Part shown: piece by piece, positions 40,761 through 51,379 of the stretch
Position numbering within the stretch: position 1 is the stretch's first letter
How the letters are laid out: each line of letters opens with the position of its first letter
Assembly (NCBI GenBank): GCA_043228905.1
Contig: JBHGNT010000013.1
Coordinates: 9,982,001 to 10,046,000, forward strand
Length of the DNA stretch: 64,000 nucleotides
Direction of reading: 5' to 3'
Origin: Azolla caroliniana
Lineage: Eukaryota > Polypodiophyta
Made by a program: the position numbers and the translations under genes
The notes under the pieces: model-generated
What the model was told of the DNA's origin: nothing
The model's input: the letters and a program-made list of their open reading frames with translations, nothing else
Database searches by the model: none

Positions 40761-42806
40761 ATGGTGAAACAAAAGAGCTTCGAATGGAATCATGTGGCCA
40801 TTTTGAGAAAACATGATAAGGGTATGCCTGTTGTTCAATGCAATCATTGTCACCATGTATTTGTTGGTGGCCCCTTCCGAATCAGAGCTCACTTGTTGGG
40901 CTTGAAAGGTTTGGGTGTTGACAAATGCCGTCAAATTGATGCTGTTATAAAAGCCGAAGTACAAAAAATGGTATCTGGTTGTGCAAATGTTGACATGAAT
41001 GATGAGTCATCAATGGAATGTAATGCTGAAAATTGTAGCACAAATGTTGATGCGAATGTGGAATCAACGTCTATCAATGAAATGCCTTCATCATCGTTTG
41101 GTAATGCATCAAGTAAAAAGATGAAAGTAGACAATGTACCTTTGAAGATGTTATGGCAAAAGCAACTTGATAAAAATGTTGATGAAGCTATCAGGAGGTT
41201 TTTTTTTGTAGAGGATATACCGGATGTAAAAGTGGGAAGTACATATTTTCGTGAATTAATAAAAGCTGCGGCACTTGCTGGGCCGTCTTATGAGCCACCA
41301 TCTCCTTATCAATTGCGCAAAAAGCACTTGAATGAAGAGGTGAAATATGTTGAAAATGAGATTATGCAAATTAGAGAAAAATGGAAAACTATTGGATGCA
41401 CTGTTGTGAGCGATGGTTGGTCAGATACCAAGAATAGACCAATAATTAATGTGATGGCTACTTCTGCGTATGGCACTGTGTTTCTGAAATCAGTTGACAC
41501 TAGTGGAGAATATAAATCGGGAGAGTATATCTTTAAGATTTTAAAGGATGTTATTCTTGATATTGGCCCATCAAATGTTGTGCAAGTTTGTATGGACAAT
41601 GCAACTAATTGTGTAGTAGCTGGGAGGATGATAGAGAAAGAGTGGCCCATGATCTTTTTTACCAGATGCACATGTCATTGCATCGATTTGTTGTTTGAAG
41701 ATATTGGAAAATGTGCTTGGGTTCATGATGTTTTGAAATTAGCTACAAAGGTAATCGTGTTTATTACACGAAAACAATATTCTTTGGCAATGTTTCGTAA
41801 GTTTAGTGAGAAAGAATTGTTAAAGCCTTCCACTACTAGATTTGCCTATAGTTTTATCATGTTGTCAAACTTATTGGATGACAGAGTCAAAGGTGGATTA
41901 CGAAGAATGGTGGTTAGTGAACAATGGTGTCAATGGAAAGGATCAAAAACACAACTAGGAGAAGAAATAGTTTCAATTATACTTGATGTTTCTTTTTGGG
42001 CAAATATAAAGAAGATCGTAAAGATATGCAAGCCTATCCTAAAAGTTCTTAGATTGGCGGATAGAGAAGGTGCAACCATGGGTTTAATTTATGAATGTAC
42101 TCATCGTATGATAGAAGAAATAAACCACATTGAAGATGTAGATCGTTTATTGCTTGATGAAATTCGGGAAATATGTATGCAAAGATGGACAATGCTACAT
42201 TCACCATTGCATGCAACTGGTTTTATTTTACATCCAATTTGGAGAGAAAAAATTCAAGATATTGATGAGAAGCTGAATACAAGTTGGATGGAAACTATTA
42301 TGCGGTATACTAATGGTGATATACCTTTATGTGGTGTTTTATTAGATGAATTCTATGCTTATAAAACTCAACAAAAGAGTTCATTTCAAGTTCCTATGGC
42401 AAATGATCCAACTAGAATGCATGATGCAATTAAGTGGTGGGAAACATTTGGAGCAAGCACTCCAAACTTAAAAAGGCTTGCAATTCGTGTGCTTTCTCAA
42501 GGTTCATGTGCATCTTCTTGTGAAAGAAATTGGAGTACATTCTCATCGATACATACAAAAAAAAGAAATAGATTGACTCATGCTCATGTTGAGAAATTGG
42601 TTTACATACATGCAAATCATTGTCTCATAAGAAGAATAAAGGAAAGGGGATTATGCATAATTGAAGCAACATTAGATATGATCAACAAAGAAGAAGATGA
42701 TGAGAGACTTTTGAGAATGCAAAATCAAGCTATTGATGAAAATGAAGCTCATAAGGACATTATGGATGAGCTTGAAGATACGGATGATGAATGTGATAGT
42801 GCATAG
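40761..42806 (+). CDS. hAT transposase (BED zinc finger, DUF659, hAT dimerisation)
   Basis: A single uninterrupted 681-residue frame. An N-terminal BED-type zinc finger (C27-x2-C30 ... H/C near 44-55) gives DNA binding. Residues about 85-120 are a Ser/Asn-rich linker. The DUF659/RNase H-like core includes SDGWSD (217-222) and CMDNATN (277-283), which carry the presumed catalytic Asp residues. The C-terminal hAT dimerisation domain has SQGSCASSCERNWSTFSSIHTKKRNRL-type wording; the catalytic Glu is probably Glu588 in CERNWS, followed by an HVEKLVYIHAN helix. The tail is acidic. The ATG at 40761 follows a 700-base leader, with no upstream in-frame start. All key residues are present, so the protein could be active, or it could be a domesticated gene; terminal repeats favour a transposon. 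Confidence 0.9.
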   Translation: MVKQKSFEWNHVAILRKHDKGMPVVQCNHCHHVFVGGPFRIRAHLLGLKGLGVDKCRQIDAVIKAEVQKMVSGCANVDMNDESSMECNAENCSTNVDANVESTSINEMPSSSFGNASSKKMKVDNVPLKMLWQKQLDKNVDEAIRRFFFVEDIPDVKVGSTYFRELIKAAALAGPSYEPPSPYQLRKKHLNEEVKYVENEIMQIREKWKTIGCTVVSDGWSDTKNRPIINVMATSAYGTVFLKSVDTSGEYKSGEYIFKILKDVILDIGPSNVVQVCMDNATNCVVAGRMIEKEWPMIFFTRCTCHCIDLLFEDIGKCAWVHDVLKLATKVIVFITRKQYSLAMFRKFSEKELLKPSTTRFAYSFIMLSNLLDDRVKGGLRRMVVSEQWCQWKGSKTQLGEEIVSIILDVSFWANIKKIVKICKPILKVLRLADREGATMGLIYECTHRMIEEINHIEDVDRLLLDEIREICMQRWTMLHSPLHATGFILHPIWREKIQDIDEKLNTSWMETIMRYTNGDIPLCGVLLDEFYAYKTQQKSSFQVPMANDPTRMHDAIKWWETFGASTPNLKRLAIRVLSQGSCASSCERNWSTFSSIHTKKRNRLTHAHVEKLVYIHANHCLIRRIKERGLCIIEATLDMINKEEDDERLLRMQNQAIDENEAHKDIMDELEDTDDECDSA

Positions 42807-43255
42807 AGTCTTAAGCATTTCGAAGCATTACTTAGAAGTTAGAAGTTAGAACCTAGAATTTAGAAATTACAATATAACAGCTCATAATCGCTTTAATTAA
42901 AACTTTTCTTTCTTATGTTAGTGTGATTTTGAAGACCTTCCATTTTTCTATAAATTGGTGATTTTTCCTTTTTTTTTTGAGTGAATTGAATAATTTTTAT
43001 TATATAAATTTATTTTCCATAAACGAATGGTTTTATAATATTCTTGGAGCAATTTTATATTCTCGAATACTACGAATATTGCGGATGTCGAATACCACGC
43101 ATATCACGCATGCTTCAATCTATGGTCACATAATATACATAGTCACATGCCATACATACAACACAATACATCATACATATACATGCACACATGCCATACA
43201 TACAATGCATATATACAATAATGCAATTAATACAAAATGATACAATGCAATACAA

Positions 43256-43850
43256 CATGAGAGAGAAAGAAAGAAAGATATATTAACGTCTTGTAAGACC
43301 AAAATTGTCCCATGAGACAATTGGTTTACAATAAAAATGGGGTATTTACCCATTCATCGAAAGTAAAAATAAAATAAAATAGAACTTAAGCTAAAGAGTT
43401 CTAGCAAAAAAGAAAACATGTTCTATAAGGAAATAACTTTATACTAGGCCTAGTTTCATTTCCATCCAAGTCTCTCGAAAAGAAGCAGAAGGTCAAAGGG
43501 TTTCGCTATGGAGATGGCCCGTGGTCCCAATGTAGAAGATACCACAACCATAACTGCTAGGTGGCGTAGCTCACGTTCCCTTATCTTCGTAATTGTTTCT
43601 ACTCCATGTTGAGTTGCTTTGATGCCCAACATCTGAGGGCATTTGGTTGTTCATTGCATTTCTGCTTCATCAAGAGAGAGGCCGAGTGGTGTAGGTATAT
43701 CCACATTCATCATCTCCCCTTGTTCTTGAAAATTTATATTAGTTACATGTTGGTGAATATTAAAATGATTATGGTTAACATTTTGTAGTTTTTCTTCCCT
43801 ATGTTGTTTTAGCTCTAAGATATACCTACATAATCTCTTTATATGGAGGA
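43256..43850 (-). mobile_element. 5'-truncated second LINE copy
   Basis: Aligns with 35451-36045 of the first LINE, including the (TTTC)n tail (plus 43260-43278), the 'ATATTAACGTCTT' 3' end and the last codons (RYILELKQHREEK). It is joined at its truncated end to a protease-like part of element G near 43850. Confidence 0.8.
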
Positions 43851-43854
43851 CCAA

Positions 43855-45245
43855 TTCTAATACCACCATCTACTAAGGTATCCTTAATTGAAAGACCTTT
43901 AATGGTTACCGAAATAGTGGGTTGAACATCCTTTTGATCTTTCACTCACACAATCTCCATGTAATGCACGGTCTTCCGAATTTGGCGGATACTCACAAGC
44001 CTCCCCCACTCCTTTTGTAATGTGGGAGATAATTGGAGAAGTTGCGGCCATGTTATCCTTGGTCCACTTGATATCAATTCATGCATCAAATTGAGAGATT
44101 CTACACCTTCTCCCATAGGAATATCCTCCATCTTTATCTTCCTTCTAGAGTATCTCCTTCTCAATTTCTCCTTTTTCTCATTCTCCTTAGACTTCTTCTT
44201 TTGTTTTGATGCAGTAGATTCCCCTTCTACTTCTTTCTCCTTTTGCGAGGCTCTTGTCATTTTCACAGGAGCTACTTCACAAGCATTATCACTATCATCC
44301 ATAAAATTAAGAAGATGCACATTACAAGGAATCATGGGAACCTGAGTCATAGGAAGTGTTACAACTTCGCCTCCTTCGACTCTATTGTTGATAGGTTAGT
44401 GTCCATTCCTTTGCACTTGATACATGCATCTTCCCATACCTCTTTGTTGTCAATGTAGACATCTTGTTGAGATGTGTCCCTCCTCTTGACAAGAATAACA
44501 AATTACGTCTCGATGCTCTCTAGAGCCACCACCATTGGGAATAGTGTTGTGAATTGCTTGGGATTGTCACAAATGGGCCATCACATCATCAAAGCACCGA
44601 TTCACCAAGGCCATAGTACCTTGTTCACTCTTTACTTGCTCTATTTCTTGAGATACACTTGTTGGGTTTATTGTTGTGGTAGTATACACATTTGGAAACA
44701 CTTGTCCACCATGCACAATTGAAGATGAGGTTTGAAGGTTAGCACAAGGCGTCAAGTTTGCAACCAAAGCCATCATTTGGGGAAATCCCATAGAATGCAT
44801 CATCTTAACTTTCCGATCATAACGTTGACAAACTTGGATAACCTCCGATCGTAGAACGCCACCATGAAGTCGAATCCACGTCATCTACAATTCTTAGAAA
44901 TTTCTTTCATACTCTATAAAACCAAAAGTTGATTCCATTTTAGTTGAAAAGGCTCTTCCCTTACTTCCGTTGCACTTCGTTGTTGAATATATTTTGCACG
45001 AAACTAGTGCACCAACAATTGATATTCTCCTTGTTCATTTGGTGGAAGAGAGTCATACCAATCTTGAGCTCGACCATAGAAAGTGGCTACCAACAAAGGT
45101 AACTTTTCATTGTCGGTGATGCGTCCAATAGAGAAGGCATGATGCTCAAAGGATGCCAAAAAAGCACCAACATCTTGCGTCCTTTCACTCGAAAACCCGA
45201 ACTGCCTTGCTAGAGCAAATACAATGCACTAACACCAAGAAAGAA
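43855..45245 (-). pseudogene. Element G Gag (copy 1), zinc knuckle, protease start
   Basis: Gag wording DVGAFLASFEHHAF, FYGRAQDWYDSLPPNEQGEYQLLV is readable at 45180-45000, in agreement with copy 2 but with stops. It continues as a 105-codon open segment (44884-44567) and a CYSCQEEGHISTRC zinc knuckle near 44500. A Lys/Glu-rich segment (44350-43946) ends in a protease-like lead (PTISVTIKGLSIKDTLVDGG) near 43880. Confidence 0.65.
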
Positions 45246-45550
45246 TAGGACCTCCCTCCTATACGGAAAGGATCGACCCTCCCTGGTGCGCCAAAATGAA
45301 AGAGTGATGATAGAAAGAAGAGATAGAGAAGATATATAAATCCAAAACTACAAAGATCTATTGATAATGAATGATCATGATGGAAGGAAGAGAGAAAGAA
45401 GATACATAAATCCAAATCTACAAAGAGATATTGCTAGATATTGAAAACACCACGAGAAATAGACTAAGAACAACAACCCCACAACCTTGCTCTCCTCCCC
45501 TTATTACAAAGGTATCACTTCCAAAGACGAATCCACATTGTCCACAATTC

Positions 45551-45865
45551 TTAGAAAGTTCTTTTATACTCTATGAAACCAAAAGGTGATTCCATCTTTA
45601 GTCGAAAAACCTCTTCCCTTACTTCCGTTGCACTTTGCCGTTGAATATATTTGGCACGAAACTGGTGCACCAACAATTGATATTCTCCTTGTTCGTTTGG
45701 TGGAAGAGAGTCATACCAATCTCTAGCTCGGCCATAGAAAGTGACTACCAACAAAGCCAAATTTTTATTGTCGGTGATGTGTCTAATAGAGAAAGCATGA
45801 TGCTCAAAGCATGCCAAAAAGGCACTAACATCTTGTGTTCTTTCACCCGAAAATGTGAACTGCAT
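45551..45865 (-). pseudogene. Element G Gag start (copy 2)
   Basis: A 104-codon open frame starting MQFTFSGERTQDVSAFLACFEHH and continuing ARDWYDSLPPNEQGEYQLLVHQFRAKYIQ, a Ty3/gypsy-type Gag. It stops after EYKRTF. It repeats the segment at 44890-45245. Confidence 0.7.
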
Positions 45866-45954
45866 TGCTAGAGCTAATACAATGCACTAACACCAAGCGA
45901 GAATAGGACCTCCCTCCTATACAGAAAGGATCGGCCCTCCGTAGAGTGCCAAAA

Positions 45955-46734
45955 TGATAGAGTTATAAGATGAATGATATTCGTACACAATATGAGGCCT
46001 TGACCAAACCGATTAGAGAGAGTTGTGAATTATAATAAATTATAGAGACCAAGGTGGCTACAAATTAGGGAGAGAAACACAAGAAATTAAGAGAAAAGAT
46101 AGAGAAGACGAGAAAGAGATAAGAATGCTATAATATTCTACTATTGAGACAATAAAAATGGGATAAACTCCAAATTCAACTAAAAAACCAAACAATTTCT
46201 TGACTTCCAATCACTCAAAACCCACAAATTTCTTTCCTCCTACAACAATGCTTCGTTCTTCCCACTACTAATACTCTCCCCCTTATTACAAAGGTATCAC
46301 TTCACCCCTTCCTTAGCCTCCTTCATCTCATTTCTTATGATCCTCTTACCCCACTTCCTCTCTTTTTCACGCTCTTTATAGAAGTTTTTCATCTCCTATT
46401 TTTAGCTATGACACAACGACCTTCTCATCCTCATATCTCCCTCATCCGAGCTCCAACTCTAGTGATATAAAATGCTAAAGATAGCTTACTTTACGAGATT
46501 TCTAACCCATATTTGAACATGATATTTGGACTTCAAACGAAGGAGTTATGACCATTCTTTTCGGACTGTTTTTAGGTGGCCCCCTTTTTTTATTTTACTT
46601 TTCTCCGTGTCTCTTGCTTTTAGTTTGACCTATCCTTAAGATCTTGGTTCGTGTTCTTAGCCTCCATATGTGAATGATCTATACCTTATATTCTTCTAAT
46701 GTCCAATAGCTTGAGTTCTAAAAACACTTTCACA
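45955..46734 (-). repeat. Element G 5' LTR
   Basis: On minus it begins TGTGAAAGTG at 46734, has a TATA box (CTATAAAGAGC, about 46380) and ends CTCTATCA at 45955, followed by TTTTGGCACTC, a probable primer site. A fragment of a second copy is at 45297-45540. Confidence 0.55.
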
Positions 46735-47505
46735 CGTACATTAGGCTCCCGACCGTTGAGGCATAAGGTACTCTCATCATCTCAGCTTTCTCCGTCTTTG
46801 TCTTTGGACTTTGTTTCCCAGACAACTTGTAGTTTGCCAGAAGTGTCGACCCGACCGGCTTCACATCCGCCATGTTGAACCTTTGGAGCACCTTGTCACG
46901 TACTTCTCCTGTGACATCCACAATAGTTTCTTCATTCGGTCCCAGACTATGTGCATCCCTAAGATCTGTCTCGCCGGACCCATATCTTTCATTGAGAAGG
47001 ACATACTCAAGGCCTTCTTCAGTATCCCAATTTTGATACGGACCAGTCCGACGATCAACATGTCTTCCACATATAGCAAGAGTATTAGGAAGTCACCTCC
47101 GTCGAACTTCTTCACAAACATGCAATGCTCAGCTTGCGTCTTGTGGTATCCTTGGTCGGTCATGGAGTCGAACTTCCGGTACCACTGCCAGGGAGCTTGC
47201 TTCAATCCGTATAAGGTCTTCTTCAATTGGCACACCAAGTTCTCCTTCCCTTTCAAGATGAATCCTTCCGACTGCTGCATATAAATCTCCTCCTCAAGGT
47301 CATCGTGCAAGAATGCAATTTTGACATCTAATTGTTCGACCTTGAGGTCCATGCTTGCTGTTATGCTCAAAACCGTCCGGATGGATGTCATCTTCACTAC
47401 CGGGGCGAAGATCTTGTCGAAGTCCACTCCTTTCTTCTGGCGGAAGCCCTTCACCACGATGCGGCCTTTATACCTTGGTGGATTTATGGCGTCTCCCGGT
47501 TTCAA
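46735..47505 (-). pseudogene. Copia-F reverse transcriptase
   Basis: Open from 47505 to 46861: YKGRIVVKGFRQKKGVDFDKIFAPVVKM, VEQLDVKIAFLHDDLEEEIYM, CQLKKTLYGLKQAP. The active site reads LLYVEDMLIVG, so the first catalytic Asp of the YVDD motif is Glu. A frameshifted tail (46921-46735) reaches VPYASTVGSLMYV and is then cut by element G. Confidence 0.85.
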
Positions 47506-48742
47506 CTTGTATACCCACCTTGTTTCAGAGCGCCCTCTTTCCTTTCGGCAACTCCATCAATTCGTATGTGTGGCTCTCATGCAGGGAATCCATCTCTTCT
47601 TGCATGGCACTTAACCACTTGCAATTTTGAGTGTCTTTCTTGGCTTCTTCGAAGCTCTCCGACTCCCCCTCGTCAGTCAACAGTACATGCTCTTCATCCG
47701 AAAATCTCCGGGGAGCCCATCTCTCCCTAAGAGGATTTCTTCTTCTTCCTTGTTCTTCTGCCACCGGTTCTTCATCCGAATCCGATTCGGGGTCTTGTCC
47801 GGTTTCAGTGTCTCATACTTTGGTCATTCTAGTTACTTGTCCGAATCCGGCCGGTTCACCACGGTTTTCAGTTGCCATCCGGCTTCCTTCTGGATGTATC
47901 CTTAATTCGTCCAACCGATCTATGTTTTTCGACTCAGAGGTTGATATCTTCTTCTTTAATTCCCAATCGGCAATAGTCTTGTCTTCCAAGAAGACTATGT
48001 CCCTGCTCCGAATCACTTTCTTCTCAGCGAGGTTCCACAACTGGTAGCCGAACTCATCATCGCCATATCTAAGGACTATGCATGGACGAGTTTTCAAATC
48101 TAATTTTCCATGTTTATCCTTACAATATGCACATAAGCAAGACAACCGAATATCGTCAGATGCCGGTAAGAAACGGCTTTGCCGGTCCACATTCTCGGTG
48201 GTATATCTCCGTCCAAGGGTGTTGAGCGTGATCTGTTTATCACGTACGTCGTTGTCATCAGCGCCTCAACCCAGAACGTCTTGGACAGCTTGGCATGTGC
48301 AAGCATACTCCGTACTCCCTCCAATACAATTTGGTTCATTCTCTCGGCCAGCCTGTTAAGCTTTAGCGTCTTTGGCACGGTGTACTTGAGTCGGATTCCC
48401 TTCGACCGGCAGTACTCCTCGAACTGCCCTCGGTATTGACCTTCGTTGTTCGCTCAAACTGCTTTCAAATTCCGGTTGGTTTCCCTTTCTACTCTCGCAT
48501 GAAACTCCTTGAAGGTGGATAGTACCTGATCCTTCGTCTTCAGCGTGGAGACCCATAGCTTCCGGCCGTGGTCATCTATGAAAGTCATGAAGTACTGCGA
48601 TCCGGCATGTGACGTCGTGTCCACTCAACATATATCGGTATGCACAAGTTCAAGAGGTTCCTTCTGTCTCATCGGTGGTCTCGACCGGAAAGAGGTTTTA
48701 TTTTGCTTGTCAAACTAGCAATCGGTGCACTTCTCAAGTTGC
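47506..48742 (-). pseudogene. Copia-F integrase and linker
   Basis: From the right: LEKCTDC, then GSQYFMTFIDDHGRKLWV, STFKEFHARVERETNRN, EEYCRSKGIRLKYTVP, AERMNQIVLEGVRSMLAHAKLSKTFWVEAL, FGCLAYVHI. Stops interrupt it near 48455 and elsewhere. The linker toward RT (47764-47525) has SDEEHVLLTDEGESESFEEA. Confidence 0.8.
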
Positions 48743-48746
48743 ACGT

Positions 48747-49398
48747 TGTCGCGTTACTACGCGCGTCGTGCGTGGAGAAACGAGGCGGGACCACCGGGGT
48801 CTTGGACCGAAGAGCAGGTGATAGAAGGGGAATGAGAAAGAGAGAGACGCCCTATCACGTATGAGTAAGAAACACAAGGGCACGGCTCGTCAACACAGAT
48901 GACGCGAAGGGACACAGAGATAGGGAGACACAAGTGTTTGTATATTAACGAGTAACAGAATACACAACAAAGCACGCGAGCGGTTACAACCGAACAGGCC
49001 GGCGAACAGATGCATATGCCTGTTCGTCTGCGCACGAAAGGAGAAAAGGGTGGAGGTGCTGCCGGAAGCACACGGGCGTTCCTCGAAGCAGCGCGAGCCT
49101 CCCGAAAACCTGCAGAGAAGAGCGATGGAGAACGAACAGAGGAGAAGCGTTCGGTTCCGGTCCGACAGCACTTCGTCCTCCTTAATGCGTGATCCCTTCT
49201 CCCTGCGTCTCCCTCTCCTTTATAGCGTCAAGAAGGGAGCCGTCTCCCTCATTTACTTCCTACCTACCGAATCTAACTACCCAGGATATCTCTATGTACC
49301 TAATTCTCTATTATATACATTAAGAGCGCGCACACATGAAGGGCCGGTTCATGTGCGTTATTCACCAATTGCGCCAAGGGACGGTTTTCTTCATGACA
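48747..49398 (-). repeat. Gypsy-E 3' LTR (left copy)
   Basis: TGTCGCGTTAC...TTCATGACA in plus orientation. Direct repeat of 56154-56802; related to the Gypsy-B LTR at both ends. Confidence 0.92.
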
Positions 49399-49447
49399 TC
49401 CGCCCCCACCTAACCGCGCATCCACCGGTATGCGCCAAAATTGGGTT

Positions 49448-50485
49448 CTACTTGGAGAAAACCGGTCTGGGTTCCGTTTCTTCGTCCATCGGTTCGCCCT
49501 CCGTTTCGGACTGTTCGTCTTCGTTGTCCAGGCCTCTTAGATCCGGTTCGTCGTCGTGGCGCTTCTTGAACGCTTTGATCCGCTTCCCTGCTACCGGCAT
49601 CGCCATCCTCGTACCGTCGAGTTCCGCCAAGTGATACGTCCCGTTGTCGTTGGCGCTCGTTACCACGTAAGGCCCGAACCACCGCTTCGCAAACTTCCGT
49701 GTTGCTCGGTGCTGGTTGTCGAGGTTGTTGTCGTAGACTAGCACCCAGTCGCCTTCCTCGATTTTCTTCGGTCGTAGCTGGTGCGTTCGGTTGAACCGGG
49801 CTTTGTTCTTCATCCTCGCCGTTCGAAGTCTCTCCGCCGCTCGTTCCACGTCCTCTGGCCTCCGCTCGAGCTGCCGTATACGTGCCGCTAGCAGTTCTTC
49901 CCGACTCACCTCGTCCCTCCAATCTACTGTCGCCCAAGAGGAGATCGTCCGTTCCATCGGCATGATCGGCTTCTGTCCGAACATGAGCTCTGACGGCATG
50001 AACCCGGTTACCGAACTGTGCGTTGTTCGGTCCGCCCACAAGGCATAAGGTAACAGGCGTGGCCAGTTCCTGACCTGGCCTCCGTATGCCCGGACTAGCG
50101 CTTTGACGATTGGCCCGTGCCCGCGCTCTACCTTCCCGTTTGCCTCCGGATTGTACGTTGTGGTGAGCGAGAGCTTGACCCCTAACCGGTCGAACAGCTC
50201 CTCAACCTCTTCGGCGTCCAACTCCCCGCGGTCAGCCATGATCTTTCCGACGCACCCCTACCGGCATATCACGTCCTCGATCAGGAACCGACACACGGCC
50301 GCGGTCGTTTTCTTCTGCAGGGCTCGGCCTTCCACCTGGTTCGTCAGGTCCTCCCGGGCCAGCACCAGATATCGCATCTGCCCTACGCCCATCGCCATCG
50401 TCACCAAATCTACCATCCATTTGAAGTGGATGGTCGGAGGGTAAGTGGGGTGAAGCTCGTCCCGATGTCGGACTATGGAGTGCAT
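49448..50485 (-). pseudogene. Gypsy-E integrase core and C-terminal domain
   Basis: 49448-50239 is open for 263 codons: MADRGELDAEEVEELFDRLG (catalytic Asp), NGKVERGHGPIV (catalytic Glu), RATRKFAKRWFGPY, NGTYHLAELDGTRMAMP, GKRIKAFKKRH and an acidic tail. 50258-50485 holds the first core Asp region (IHFKWMVDLVTMAMGVGQMRYL). A stop near 50257 and a TAG after CESC (about 50487) break the frame. No chromodomain. Confidence 0.85.
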
Positions 50486-51379
50486 CTAACAGCTCTCACA
50501 AGTTGTCACGAACCGATGCACATCCCGGTACAGTCCCGGCCACCAGTACTTCCCCTTTAGTTTCTCAAACGTGGCCCACGTCCCACGGTGTCCAGCCCAA
50601 GGGCTGTCGTGGTAGGCCTTCAGCAACTCCTCCTGTTCCTCCTTCATCGCCACTACTCGGAGCGGGATGCCGTTTCTCTTCTTCGGGTGCTTCCACAAGT
50701 ATCCGTCCCGGAGAAAGAATTGGTATGCTTTCTTCCGGATTTGGTTGGCCTCGTCCTTTGTCCATGACGCGTCCGGCGCCATCGTCCTCAAGAATCCCCC
50801 AATCTGCAGCCACTCCCCGTCGTACTTGCTTACGTTGAAATCGTTAAGCGCTGGAGTGCTCCCTCCCTCGGTTGTTGCGTAAGCCGCCTCGAAGAAGTCC
50901 ACGCCGGCTTCCTCGTCCTCCGAAACCATGCCGCCCTCGTCGTTGAATCGCGCCCTCGAAAGCATGTCGGCCATGGCATTGTCTTTCCCGGAAATGTGTC
51001 GTATTTCCGGATCCAGGGACTTGATGTACGCTATCCACCTGAGCATCGCCAGGTCCGAGGTTGCGCATCCAGAAATCATGCCGAGAATCGGCAGGCAGTC
51101 CGTCTCGATAATCACTTCTGTCCCGATCAGATAGTCTTTATCGGCCTTCACCGCCGAAACGATACCCCAGAGTTCGCGTTTAACCTGGGAGTATCCTCGT
51201 TGTCGCTCGCTGAGGACCTTCGCGCCAAACCGGATTGGGAACCGAATGCCGTCCTCATCTTCTTGGTTGACGACCCATTCGATCCCGGTCGGACTCGTAT
51301 CTACCGTTATGTAGATGGGAGTACCTTTCTCGTAGACAGCCTTCCGGAGTGCCGGTGCTGCAGAAAGAGCCTCCTTCAT
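50486..51379 (-). pseudogene. Gypsy-E RNase H and integrase zinc region
   Basis: A 297-codon open segment: ITVDTSPTGIEWVVNQ, KRELWGIVSAVKADKDYLIG, IETDCLPILGM, EIRHISGKDNAMADMLSR, then LRDGYLWKHPKKR, an H..H..CESC zinc region and a TAG at the place where Gypsy-B has CAA (Gln). Confidence 0.88.

Larger units (their letters stand above)
40035..43122 (+). mobile_element. hAT-superfamily DNA transposon with intact transposase
   Basis: About 3.1 kb. Terminal inverted repeats TAGATTGAA (40035-40043) and TTCAATCTA (43114-43122), extendable by one or two flanking bases. Subterminal CGAATATT/AATATTCG motifs repeat at both ends. A convincing 8-bp target duplication is not seen because the flanks are low-complexity ACAT repeats, so the exact ends could be off by one or two bases. 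Confidence 0.75.
43855..46734 (-). mobile_element. Element G: gag-type LTR retrotransposon 5' half, rearranged
   Basis: On minus: LTR (46734-45955), primer-site/leader (about 45950-45900), Gag start (45865-45551), a partial second LTR (45540-45297), leader and Gag start again (about 45290-44890), the rest of Gag with a zinc knuckle (44884-44390), a Lys-rich linker (44350-43946) and the start of a protease (about 43930-43860). The repeated LTR-leader-Gag segment is a tandem duplication. The element interrupts Copia-F at 46735 and its left part is lost at the LINE junction. Confidence 0.65.
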
